Source: Anaerotignum propionicum (GTDB taxonomy: Bacteria; Bacillota; Clostridia; Lachnospirales; Anaerotignaceae). From it: DNA of 64,000 bases. Location of the stretch: the NCBI RefSeq assembly GCF_024461735.1, contig NZ_JANGAD010000008.1, positions 62,001 through 126,000 on the forward strand, given 5' to 3'. This document shows positions 17,604 to 25,204 of this stretch, one piece after another (position 1 is the stretch's first letter; every line of letters begins with the position of its first letter). The notes beneath the pieces were generated by a model. It had not been told where the DNA came from. It searched no databases and was given only the letters and a program-made list of their open reading frames with translations. Both the position numbers and the translations under genes were made by a program.

Positions 17604-18026
17604 TATGCAAAAGGGCTCGAACTTATAGGTAAAACTGTAGAGTGGATGACCTTCATGGATATTTCATGCGAGAAGATCTTTGATGGTGTGGGGGCTTGCT
17701 CATCACTGTTACATGAGACCGCAGAGAATCTGCCTACAGTATTTAAGAAGATAGCCAGAGCAACGAAGGACAACGGCACCATATATGTTTCCTTCAAGCA
17801 TGGCGAGTATGCCGGAGAACGAAACGGCAGATTTTTTACTGACCTTAATGAAGAAGGTCTGAATGAACTCATCAAGGGTGTTGATGTTAAAATTATTGAT
17901 ACTTGGATAACAGGTGACGTTCGTCCCAGAAGAGAAAACGAGAAGTGGCTTAATGCCATTTTGAAGAAGATATGGTATTGGGAAAAAATTTCGATTTTCT
18001 TAATAATGGAGAATAACTTGAATTAA
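17604..18026 (+). pseudogene. C-terminal fragment of a SAM-dependent methyltransferase
   Basis: The frame from about 17604 (first ATG at 17646) encodes the second half of a TehB-like class I methyltransferase: KIFDGVGACSSLLHE, the LPTVFKKIARATKDNGTIYVSFKHGE strand-helix-strand region and GERNGRFFTDLNEEGLNELI, then WLNAILKK. The SAM-binding N-terminal half (the GxGxG loop) is absent and a TAA closes the frame upstream at 17592. It cannot be an active methyltransferase on its own. It lies next to the left junction of the inserted segment, as if the left end had been truncated by rearrangement. The product's last 20 residues look unrelated to the family. Confidence 0.75.
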
Positions 18027-18038
18027 CTGAGTTGAAAG

Positions 18039-18078
18039 AGAGGATGCTTTATGAAAGATATTTCAAAAAGCATCCTCT
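18039..18078. terminator. hairpin between methyltransferase remnant and hxlR-type gene
   Basis: AGAGGATGCTTT and AAAGCATCCTCT form a perfect 12-bp stem with a 16-nt loop between two convergent genes. There is no long T-run, so terminator strength is uncertain. Confidence 0.55.
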
Positions 18079-18092
18079 TGCTAACAGTGAGT

Positions 18093-18443
18093 TTAACTAA
18101 GTTCCCATGCATCAGGCACATGCTTATGTCCCCAATCGCACAATGAGTCAAGTACAGGCATAAGCGAGATACCTAATTCAGTTAATGTATACTCAACTTT
18201 TGGAGGTACTTGTGGGTATTCGTTTCTAAAGATGACGCCATCGGTTTCTAATTCCTTAAGCTGGTTGCTAAGCATTTTGTGAGATACATTACCAAGGCGT
18301 CTTTTTAACTCATTGTAGCGAAGAACTTTTTCGTGCCAGATCCAAAATAGAATATGCATTTTCCATTTTCCGTTAATTAGGGAAATAGCATAAGCAAATG
18401 GGCGGATATCAACAGGATTGTCATCGGTAGTTGTAGTATTCAT
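18093..18443 (-). CDS. HxlR-family winged-helix regulator
   Basis: A 116-residue DNA-binding protein. LINGKWKMHILFWIWHEKVLRYNELKRRLGNVSHKMLSNQLKELETDGVI is the typical HxlR winged helix, followed by VEYTLTELGISLMPVLDSLCDWG. The N-terminal Cys used by some redox-sensing HxlR proteins is absent; one Cys remains near residue 104. The ATG at 18443 follows AAAGGAG with 7 nt spacing. It is divergent from an FMN reductase gene, and a perfect 8-bp inverted repeat lies between them, so it probably represses both. Such pairs often respond to aldehydes, quinones or other electrophiles. It sits inside the inserted segment. Confidence 0.88.
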   Translation of the reverse strand: MNTTTTDDNPVDIRPFAYAISLINGKWKMHILFWIWHEKVLRYNELKRRLGNVSHKMLSNQLKELETDGVIFRNEYPQVPPKVEYTLTELGISLMPVLDSLCDWGHKHVPDAWELS

Positions 18444-18458
18444 ATACACTCTCCTTTT

Positions 18459-18491
18459 GGATAGTATCTAACATAAAGGTGCATACTATCC
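18459..18491. promoter_or_regulatory. probable HxlR operator
   Basis: GGATAGTA and TACTATCC form a perfect inverted repeat with a 17-bp spacer in the divergent region. One arm abuts the ribosome site of the regulator gene; the other lies about where the -35 of the reductase promoter should be (a TATAAT is at 18510-18515). This arrangement fits repression of both genes. Confidence 0.65.
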
Positions 18492-18556
18492 TTTTCGTTA
18501 AATTCATTTTATAATAATAAAATAAATGAAGTCAATTAAAAAAGGAGAATTTGAAG

Positions 18557-19213
18557 ATGAAGGTCTTAATCGTAAATGGAAGCAGTCATCCAAATGGGAC
18601 AACTATGGCTGCAATTAATGTAATGATAAAAGAATTTGATGTACAAAATGTAGAGTCTGAAGTGATTCAGCTTGGTGGTAAGCCAATTGCTGATTGTTTA
18701 CAGTGTGATGTTTGTCAAAAAACTGGAGCATGTGTGTTTAAGGATGACGGCGTAAATGATTTTGTTGAAAAAACGAAAGAAGCAGATGGATTTATCTTTG
18801 CAACTCCAGTCTATTTTGCACATCCAAGTGGAAGAATCTTTTCATTTTTGGATCGAGTATTCTATAGCGGGGCGAAGAATGAAGTATACGAAAACTTTCA
18901 GTTTAAACCAGGCGCTGCAATTGCTGTTGCAAGAAGAGGGGGCTGTTCTGCAACCTTAGATGCATTGCATAAATATTTTGGAATTTCTCAGATGCCTATA
19001 GCAACATCGTCTTATTGGAATATGACACATGGTTTATTTGCAGATGAAGCATACAAGGATGAAGAAGGTATGCAGACAATGCAAAATCTGGCAAAGAATA
19101 TGATCTGGATGATGAGATGTTTTGAGATGGGTAAACAGAATGGAATACCATTCCCACAGACATCAACAGAGGCATGTACCAATTTCTTGAAGCGTGATGA
19201 TAATCTAAGATAA
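18557..19213 (+). CDS. NADPH-dependent FMN reductase / flavodoxin-like NAD(P)H oxidoreductase
   Basis: A 218-residue flavodoxin-fold enzyme. The N-terminal KVLIVNGSSHPNGTTMAA is the FMN phosphate-binding loop, CLQCDVCQKTGACVFKDDG is the cysteine-rich loop of the iron-sulfur-flavoprotein/MdaB-like branch, and ATPVYFAHPSGRIFSFLDR is the flavin-ring-binding segment. It likely reduces quinones, nitro compounds or other electrophiles with NAD(P)H; the substrate is unknown. The ATG at 18557 follows AAAGGAG by 9 nt; an in-frame TTG at 18551 is too close. Divergent from the HxlR gene, which likely controls it. It is cargo of the inserted segment. Confidence 0.88.
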   Translation: MKVLIVNGSSHPNGTTMAAINVMIKEFDVQNVESEVIQLGGKPIADCLQCDVCQKTGACVFKDDGVNDFVEKTKEADGFIFATPVYFAHPSGRIFSFLDRVFYSGAKNEVYENFQFKPGAAIAVARRGGCSATLDALHKYFGISQMPIATSSYWNMTHGLFADEAYKDEEGMQTMQNLAKNMIWMMRCFEMGKQNGIPFPQTSTEACTNFLKRDDNLR

Positions 19214-19246
19214 TTAAATTGAAATACAATAACGACATTGAAGTGC

Positions 19247-19271
19247 CAGGTGGCAATTAAAATGCCATCTG
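19247..19271 (+). terminator. hairpin after FMN reductase gene
   Basis: CAGGTGGCA pairs with TGCCATCTG (one G-T pair) around a 7-nt loop, followed by CTATTTTG. A weak terminator. Confidence 0.55.
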
Positions 19272-19410
19272 CTATTTTGTTATGCAGGAGTAAAATTTCT
19301 GATAGAATGAGAGTGACTACATTAGGCTTGGGTAAATCGTTTAAAAGTGAACACCCTTTGAGTAGTAATTGCCCGTAGTTTTACTACTTTTTGACTACAA
19401 CACACGGCTA

Positions 19411-19527
19411 TGTTATGCCAACTTATGCCAAGATACGGCATATTATGTACTAAAATTCGAGCGAGAGCCGGGAGCCTACAGAGTGCCGTAAAGTGGCACA
19501 AACACGGCATATCTTGGCATATCGTGA
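19411..19527 (-). repeat. right-end 10-bp-phased repeats and inverted repeats
   Basis: TTATGCCA occurs at 19413-19420 and 19423-19430, exactly 10 bp apart; GGCATATC occurs at 19506-19513 and 19516-19523, again 10 bp apart; GGCATAT is also at 19437. GTGCC and GGCAC at 19483-19499 form an inverted repeat. Read on the minus strand, the first pair gives TGGCATAAGTTGGCATAACA, close to the left-end array. The region lies between the cargo genes and the right junction. Confidence 0.6.
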
Positions 19528-19539
19528 CAGGAGAATAAT

Positions 19540-20004
19540 ATGATTAAGGTACTTTTTATTTGCCACGGAAATATCTGTCGTTCCCCTATGGCAGAATTTC
19601 TATTTCGAGATATGTTGATAAAAAAGGGGATAAATCAAGCTTTTTATATTGCTTCCGCCGCCACCAGTCGAGAAGAAATCGGCAATACTGTGTATCCTCC
19701 TGCAAAGAAAAAGCTGAATTCTTTGGGAATAGATTGCAGTGGAAAAACAGCACGGCAAGTAACTAAACAAGATTATCTTGATTTTGATTATCTGCTGGTC
19801 ATGGAAGCCTATAACACCAAAAATTTAATGAGAATTTTACAGGATGACCCTCGAAAGAAAGTATATCGTCTTTTGGATTTTTCAAAGCGCCCCAGAGACA
19901 TTGCAGACCCTTGGTATTCAGGAGATTTTGATATTACCCATACGGATATTATGGAAGGGTTGGAAGCTTTTCTTACCTTTGCTTTGAAAAATGAACAGAA
20001 TTGA
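19540..20004 (+). CDS. low-molecular-weight protein tyrosine phosphatase
   Basis: A 154-residue cytoplasmic phosphatase with the full P-loop CHGNICRS (C8, R14) and the general-acid loop DIADPWYSGDF (D123). Family members dephosphorylate protein tyrosine or arginine, or regulate polysaccharide export; the substrate here is unknown. The first nine codons and the ribosome site (ACAGGAGAA) come from the inserted segment, while everything after the TGCCACGGAA repeat is the resident gene. It was formerly the third gene after the ArsC-like and nitrilase genes but is now 2 kb away and must be transcribed from the insert or by read-through. Confidence 0.93.
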   Translation: MIKVLFICHGNICRSPMAEFLFRDMLIKKGINQAFYIASAATSREEIGNTVYPPAKKKLNSLGIDCSGKTARQVTKQDYLDFDYLLVMEAYNTKNLMRILQDDPRKKVYRLLDFSKRPRDIADPWYSGDFDITHTDIMEGLEAFLTFALKNEQN

Positions 20005-20103
20005 TGTTACAATTCAAAGCATACCTCTGGATTAAACTATCATATAGAGTCTATCATTCCCACACAGCAGCATCCATAGCATCACAATAAAAAGACAGCA
20101 TGG

Positions 20104-20148
20104 AAATATAGTAGGCAAGCAGCTTTGTGCTGTTAGCCTACTATATTT
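20104..20148. terminator. terminator-like hairpin between LMW-PTP and trpA
   Basis: AAATATAGTAGGC and GCCTACTATATTT form a perfect 13-bp stem enclosing a smaller AGCAG/CTGCT-type loop. It lies between convergent genes and could act in both directions. Confidence 0.7.
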
Positions 20149-20213
20149 ATATTTACAGAATTATTCCGAGCTCTTATTTAGAAATAAGAAACTTTTATTG
20201 CTAAATATTATAT

Positions 20214-21008
20214 TTATTTCTTATCAATTGCAGCCTTTATATTCCTAACAAATTCAGAAACAGGCTCTATACATTCCCTTCCATAATCTCCCACCATTTT
20301 CACAATTGCACTGCCCACAATAACACCATCGGCAACCTTGCTCATTTCTGTCGCTGTTTCAGGGTTTGAAATGCCAAAGCCAATGGCACAGGGAATATCC
20401 TTAGTCTTTTTCACCCTTGCCACCATTGCCCCAACGTCTGTTGTAATTTGATCTCTGGTTCCTGTTACCCCCAAAGATGAGACGCAATAAACAAAGCCTT
20501 CTGCCTCCATAGCAATTTTACTGATTCTTTCCTGAGAAGTAGGTGCAATCAGTGAAATTAACTTAACGCCGTATTCCTGAAATTTTTCCTGCATTTCATC
20601 CTTCTCCTCATAAGGAATATCAGGAAGTATAACACAACAAATACCGCAATCCTTACATAGAGAAAGAAATCTATCTAAACCATAGGTATACACAAGATTG
20701 GCATAGGTCATGAAGGCAAGGGGGACAGCAGATTTTTCTCGAATTTTCCTAACCATTCCGAATATACTGTCTGTTGTTACACCACCCTTTAACGCCCTTT
20801 CACTTGCCTCTTGAATCACCAAACCTTCCGCAACCGGGTCTGAAAAAGGTATCCCCAGTTCAATCAAATCTGCCCCTGCCTCCTCCATAGCATAAACCAG
20901 CTTCTCTGTTGTTTCTAAATCAGGGTCACCGCAAGTGATAAAGGGAATAAATGCTTTTCCTTTGGAAAATGCCTTTTCTATGTAATCTTGCGCTGTCATT
21001 TTATTCAT
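20214..21008 (-). CDS. trpA: tryptophan synthase alpha subunit
   Basis: Cleaves indole-3-glycerol phosphate to indole and glyceraldehyde-3-phosphate and passes indole to TrpB. The 264-residue TIM barrel carries the catalytic Glu at E50 in [10 protein letters not shown]. The second catalytic position, Asp60 in E. coli, is Glu here (VAEG, E61), a conservative change seen in other anaerobes. The flavin-like phosphate site GFGISNPE and [10 protein letters not shown] are present. The start at 21008 ([12 protein letters not shown]) is favoured by AAGGGGG 9 nt upstream and overlaps the end of trpB by 8 bp. Last gene of the trp operon. Confidence 0.95.
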   Translation of the reverse strand: MNKMTAQDYIEKAFSKGKAFIPFITCGDPDLETTEKLVYAMEEAGADLIELGIPFSDPVAEGLVIQEASERALKGGVTTDSIFGMVRKIREKSAVPLAFMTYANLVYTYGLDRFLSLCKDCGICCVILPDIPYEEKDEMQEKFQEYGVKLISLIAPTSQERISKIAMEAEGFVYCVSSLGVTGTRDQITTDVGAMVARVKKTKDIPCAIGFGISNPETATEMSKVADGVIVGSAIVKMVGDYGRECIEPVSEFVRNIKAAIDKK

Positions 21009-22191
21009 AGATTTCAACCCCCTTGTATCTTGCAATCGCCGCCACATCTTTATCCCCTCGTCCCGAAACATTCACAACAATGATTTGGTCTTTCCCCATG
21101 GTAGGCGCCAGCTTCATTGCATAGGAAATTGCATGGGCGCTTTCAATTGCAGGAATGATTCCTTCTGTTCTTGAAAGGTATTCAAAGGCTTCCACAGCTT
21201 CGTCATCGGTAATAGGAACATATTCTGCTCTTCCCAAATCTCTTAAATAGGCATGTTCAGGCCCAATCCCAGGGTAATCCAGTCCTGCTGAAATAGAATA
21301 AACAGGAGCAATCTGACCATATTCATCCTGACAGAAGTAAGACTTCATACCATGAAAAATACCCACACTACCTGTAGCCATGGTTGCGGCAGTATCCTTT
21401 GTATCAATGCCTCTTCCCGCCGCTTCACAGCCAATGAGCCGGACCTCCTTATCCTCAATAAAGTTGTAAAATGCCCCTATGGCATTGCTTCCGCCCCCAA
21501 CACAGGCAAGAACAGCATCAGGCAGTCTGCCTTCCATCTCCATCATCTGCTCCTTGATTTCCTTACTGATCACCGCCTGAAAATCCCGCACAATCAGAGG
21601 AAAGGGATGAGGCCCCATAACCGAACCCAAAACATAATGAGTATCATCAATTCTTTGTGTCCACTCTCGAAAGGTTTCATTTACTGCATCCTTCAGAGTC
21701 ATGGTACCGCTGGTAACGGAATGCACCTTAGCTCCCAAAAGCTCCATACGATAAACATTTAAGGCTTGACGGTCAGTATCGTGTTTCCCCATATAAATTT
21801 CACACTCTAAACCCATCAGTGCCGCGGCTGTTGCCGTTGCAACACCATGCTGCCCCGCACCTGTTTCCGCAATCACTCTTGTTTTTCCCATTTTCTTTGC
21901 CAACAGTACCTGCCCTAAAACGTTATTGATTTTGTGAGAACCCGTATGATTTAAATCCTCTCGCTTTAAATATATCTTTGCACCACCGAGCTTCTCTGTC
22001 ATATGCTTTGCATAATAAAGATTTGATGGACGTCCTGCAAAGTTATTCAATAAATCCTCCAGCTCTGCCACAAATTCAGAATCACCCTTGTATTTGTTAT
22101 AGGCCTCTTCCAACTCAATCACTGCATTCATTAAGGTTTCAGGAATAAACTGTCCACCAAATTCTCCAAACCTGCCTTTTTTCTCTTTCAT
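21001..22191 (-). CDS. trpB: tryptophan synthase beta subunit
   Basis: PLP enzyme that joins indole and serine to make tryptophan. The 396-residue protein has [10 protein letters not shown] with the PLP lysine at K87, [12 protein letters not shown], and the phosphate-binding [21 protein letters not shown] at the N-terminus is the standard opening of TrpB1. AGGAAGG precedes the ATG. It lies between trpF and trpA in the operon and partly overlaps trpA, consistent with balanced synthesis of the two subunits. Confidence 0.97.
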   Translation of the reverse strand: MKEKKGRFGEFGGQFIPETLMNAVIELEEAYNKYKGDSEFVAELEDLLNNFAGRPSNLYYAKHMTEKLGGAKIYLKREDLNHTGSHKINNVLGQVLLAKKMGKTRVIAETGAGQHGVATATAAALMGLECEIYMGKHDTDRQALNVYRMELLGAKVHSVTSGTMTLKDAVNETFREWTQRIDDTHYVLGSVMGPHPFPLIVRDFQAVISKEIKEQMMEMEGRLPDAVLACVGGGSNAIGAFYNFIEDKEVRLIGCEAAGRGIDTKDTAATMATGSVGIFHGMKSYFCQDEYGQIAPVYSISAGLDYPGIGPEHAYLRDLGRAEYVPITDDEAVEAFEYLSRTEGIIPAIESAHAISYAMKLAPTMGKDQIIVVNVSGRGDKDVAAIARYKGVEIYE

Positions 22192-22208
22192 AAAATCAAT
22201 CCTTCCTC

Positions 22209-22820
22209 TTATAGTAGCTTTGCAAGGGCTACCACCCCCATAAATTTTCTATCATCCTTATATCCATCTGTTTCACAACCACTGCTCACATCAAAGGCAA
22301 AGGGCTTGCAGGCTCTTGCCGCCCTGCCCATATTACTGGCATTTAATCCTCCTGCAAGAAAATATGGTTTTCTGATAGGCGGGATTACTCCATGGTCAAA
22401 GGTTTCTCCGCTACCGCCATAGTTGTATTCACGGTAAGTATCTAATAATAGATATTCGCAAGGAAGTTTTGCCGCCGCCAAAATTTCCCCTGCATTTTTC
22501 ACCCGTACAGCCTTTATAATGGGGTTTTTCACAACCTCTTTCAACCGAAGAATATAGTCCTCATCCTCATCTCCATGAAGCTGAATCATATCAATTACCC
22601 CTTGGGAGCAAAGGCTTTCAATCATAGAAATCTCCTCATTTACAAATACGCCAACTGCACTAATACCCAAATCCAGCATACCTTTCAGTTGAGCGGCTTT
22701 TTCAGGGGTAACATATCTGGCACTTGGTGGATAAAACACAAACCCAATAAAATTAGGCTTATATAAATTTGCCATAATCATATCTTCTTCTCGTCTCAAA
22801 CCACAAATTTTAATATTCAT
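22209..22820 (-). CDS. trpF: phosphoribosylanthranilate isomerase
   Basis: Amadori rearrangement step of tryptophan synthesis. The 203-residue TIM barrel has the catalytic Cys in MNIKICGLR (C6) and the catalytic Asp in FDVSSGCET near residue 178, with the IQLHGDE, LLDTY and LAGGLNASN motifs between. The ATG overlaps the trpC stop (ATGA), so the two are translationally coupled; here trpF is a separate gene rather than fused to trpC as in E. coli. Confidence 0.95.
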   Translation of the reverse strand: MNIKICGLRREEDMIMANLYKPNFIGFVFYPPSARYVTPEKAAQLKGMLDLGISAVGVFVNEEISMIESLCSQGVIDMIQLHGDEDEDYILRLKEVVKNPIIKAVRVKNAGEILAAAKLPCEYLLLDTYREYNYGGSGETFDHGVIPPIRKPYFLAGGLNASNMGRAARACKPFAFDVSSGCETDGYKDDRKFMGVVALAKLL

Positions 22821-23599
22821 AATACTCCTTTCAACCTTTCCAGCCCTTTCTTTTTATTTTTTGCCCGCATCAGGGTTTCCCCAATCAAAACTGCGTCTAT
22901 TCCTGCGTCTCTAATTTTGACAATATCCTCATAGGTCTGAATACCACTTTCTCCAATAGAGATTACATCCTTTGGAATATACTTTTTCAATCGAATACAA
23001 TTTTGTATATCCACAGTAAAATCCTTCAAATTTCGGTTATTTACCCCAATAATTCTCGCCCCCGCCTTTACCGCCGAAGCAATCTCTGTTTCATCATGGG
23101 TCTCCACAAGAGCACTCAAACCCAAACGATCGCAGATTTTTATATAATGCTTTAGCGTATCAGTGTCTAACAAAGCGCAAATCAATAATATCGCCGAAGC
23201 TCCCAAGGCTTTTGCCTGATAAATCATATACTTATCCACCGTGAAATCCTTTCGCAAAAGAGGTACTTTCACCTGTTTACTGATTTCTGTCAAATACTCA
23301 TCTCGCCCAAGAAATTTTGTAGGCTCCGTCAGAACAGAAATACAATCTGCGCCCGCCTGTTCATACTCCTGTGCAATTTCCAGATAAGGAAAGTCTTGTG
23401 CAATAATGCTCTTTGAGGGGCTCGCTTTTTTCACCTCACAAATAAAGGCAAGACCATCCTTTCGCAAGGCTTTCTCAAAGGCAAAGGGAATATTTGTGTC
23501 ATTGGTTTTAGCAAGCTCCTTCATTTCCTCCAAGGAAAACCTTTTTTTCTGCTCTTCTACACGTTTTCGTGCACTGTTTGCCAACTCATCCAGAATCAT
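22817..23599 (-). CDS. trpC: indole-3-glycerol phosphate synthase
   Basis: Ring-closing step converting CdRP to indole-3-glycerol phosphate. The 260-residue protein shows the family motifs CEVKKASPSKSII (catalytic Lys), VLTEPTKFLG, LLRKDFTVD, IGVNNRNLKDF and SIGESGIQT. The ATG at 23599 follows GGAGGAAG closely and starts just after the trpD stop; the open frame upstream of it only covers trpD in another phase. Part of the trpEGDCFBA operon. Confidence 0.95.
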   Translation of the reverse strand: MILDELANSARKRVEEQKKRFSLEEMKELAKTNDTNIPFAFEKALRKDGLAFICEVKKASPSKSIIAQDFPYLEIAQEYEQAGADCISVLTEPTKFLGRDEYLTEISKQVKVPLLRKDFTVDKYMIYQAKALGASAILLICALLDTDTLKHYIKICDRLGLSALVETHDETEIASAVKAGARIIGVNNRNLKDFTVDIQNCIRLKKYIPKDVISIGESGIQTYEDIVKIRDAGIDAVLIGETLMRAKNKKKGLERLKGVL

Positions 23600-23612
23600 A
23601 TTCTTCCTCCAA

Positions 23613-24623
23613 TCATTGGTTTGTTGCTTGAATAAAGGCTTCCAGCTTTTCCATTGCCTTGCCGCTGTCCAGCATTTGCTTTGCAACATGAATTCCCTCT
23701 TGAATGGTATGACATCTTTCGGCAATATAGAGGGAAACCCCCGCATTCAAAAGCACCACATCTCGCTTTGCTCCCTGCTCCTTTCCCGAAAGAATATCCA
23801 AGGCAATTTTCTTGTTTTCCTCAGGATTACCCCCAACAAGCTCTGATGATTTGCAATAGGAAAAGCCATAGTCCTCAGGGTCAATCACACGGTTTTTCAG
23901 TTTTCCGTTTCGTATCTCACAAGCTGTAGTTGTGGTTGTCATGGTGATTTCATCCAAACCGTCATCGCCGCAAACCACCATTCCTGCCTTTACCCCCAAA
24001 TTCAACATAACTTGGGCAAGGGGACGAACAAGTTTCTTATCATAAACCCCCATCATCTCCATATTTGCCCCTGCTGGGTTAGCAAGGGGGCCAAGAATAT
24101 TAAAAATCGTTCTCACACCCAAGCTTTTTCTCACAGGTGCCACAAACTTCATAGAAGGGTGATATTTTTGGGCAAACATGAAGCATATATTATTTTCTTC
24201 AAGACATTTGGTCATGACCTCTGTTTCCGCAGAAATATTTACACCCAAGCTCTCCAAAACGTCTGCCGCTCCACATTTGCTAGAAACGCTTCTATTTCCG
24301 TGCTTTGCAACAGGCACCCCCGCCGCTGAAATCACAAAAGCAGAAATGGTGGAGATATTAAAGGTGAACGCTTCATCCCCACCGGTACCCACAATTTCTA
24401 GAACATCCTTATCGTGGAGCAGTCTGGTGCAGGCTTTGCGCATTCCCTTTGCACTTGCGGTAATCTCGTCTATTGTTTCTCCCTTCATGCGAAGGGCTGT
24501 CAAATATGCCGCCATTTCTGCTTCCGAAGCACTCCCCGTCATAATTTCATTCATGACCTCTTCCGCCATTTCTGTTGAAATATTCCGTCTCTCCATGGCC
24601 AGTTTTATTGCTTCCTTAATCAT
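23613..24623 (-). CDS. trpD: anthranilate phosphoribosyltransferase
   Basis: Adds phosphoribose from PRPP to anthranilate. The 336-residue protein has the PRPP loop VGTGGDEAFTFNIST near residue 79, KHGNRSVSSKCGAADVLE, the NILGPLANPA motif and the metal-binding DGLDEIT. The N-terminal helical bundle (KLAMERRNISTEMAEEVMNEIM) is typical. GGGAGGTG precedes the ATG. It is not fused to trpG, in contrast to E. coli. Confidence 0.96.
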   Translation of the reverse strand: MIKEAIKLAMERRNISTEMAEEVMNEIMTGSASEAEMAAYLTALRMKGETIDEITASAKGMRKACTRLLHDKDVLEIVGTGGDEAFTFNISTISAFVISAAGVPVAKHGNRSVSSKCGAADVLESLGVNISAETEVMTKCLEENNICFMFAQKYHPSMKFVAPVRKSLGVRTIFNILGPLANPAGANMEMMGVYDKKLVRPLAQVMLNLGVKAGMVVCGDDGLDEITMTTTTTACEIRNGKLKNRVIDPEDYGFSYCKSSELVGGNPEENKKIALDILSGKEQGAKRDVVLLNAGVSLYIAERCHTIQEGIHVAKQMLDSGKAMEKLEAFIQATNQ

Positions 24624-24640
24624 AAAAATTCACCTCCCAT

Positions 24641-25204
24641 TTATAATTCTAAAAAGTTCTTCATAATTTCCCTGCCATGCTGAGATAAAATGGACTCTGG
24701 GTGAAACTGCAAACCATAAATCTGCTTACCCTTTACCTTCACCGCCATAACTTCACCCTCAGCCTCCCCAAGAATTTCTAGGGTTTCAGGTATTGTGCCT
24801 CTATCTGCCACAAGAGAGTGATACCTTGCCGCAATTATTTTTCTAGGTAAGTCTCTAAAAATTGTTGCGGAATTATCTATCTTAATTTCACTTTGCTTGC
24901 CATGCATCAGCCTTTTTGCATGAATGATTTTAGCGCCGTAAACCTCACAAATTGCCTGATGCCCTAAACACACACCCAAAATTTTATACCGATTGCCAAG
25001 CTTTTGAATAACTGCCTCACTGATTCCCGCTTCATGGGGGTAGCAAGGCCCAGGGGAAATGATAATGCTGTCAGGTTGCAGGGCGTCAATCTCCTCAGGT
25101 GTTATGCTGTCATTTCTAAAAACCCTTATATCCTCATCAAACTGATATGCAAGCTGTACCAGATTGTATGTAAAGCTGTCAAAATTATCGATTACAACAA
25201 TCAT
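24641..25204 (-). CDS. trpG: anthranilate synthase glutamine amidotransferase subunit
   Basis: Class I glutaminase that feeds ammonia to TrpE, and may also serve para-aminobenzoate synthase. The 187-residue protein carries IVVIDNFDSFTYNLVQ, SPGPCYPHEAG, the catalytic Cys in LGVCLGHQAI and the His-Glu pair in LQFHPESIL. Its ATG overlaps the trpE stop (ATGA). Located between trpE and trpD. Confidence 0.95.
   Translation of the reverse strand: MIVVIDNFDSFTYNLVQLAYQFDEDIRVFRNDSITPEEIDALQPDSIIISPGPCYPHEAGISEAVIQKLGNRYKILGVCLGHQAICEVYGAKIIHAKRLMHGKQSEIKIDNSATIFRDLPRKIIAARYHSLVADRGTIPETLEILGEAEGEVMAVKVKGKQIYGLQFHPESILSQHGREIMKNFLEL

Larger units (their letters stand above)
17515..19570 (+). mobile_element. 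~2.05 kb inserted segment in the LMW-PTP P-loop codons
   Basis: The 10-bp sequence TGCCACGGAA (codons for the P-loop Cys-His-Gly) occurs at both junctions (17515-17524 and 19561-19570). Left of the first copy is the host gene start; right of the second is the rest of the gene. Between them the insert supplies a new ribosome site and start codon just before the second copy, so the phosphatase is rebuilt. Motifs with exact 10-bp period lie at both ends in opposite orientation. Contents: methyltransferase fragment, HxlR regulator and FMN reductase. There is no recombinase, so this is a remnant or non-autonomous element. Alternative: a tandem LMW-PTP duplication followed by deletion. Confidence 0.62.

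Noticed and set aside
17515..19570. Insert as a standard insertion sequence
   Set aside because: There is no transposase, and the ends show phased repeats and a regenerated gene start rather than simple terminal inverted repeats with a short target duplication.
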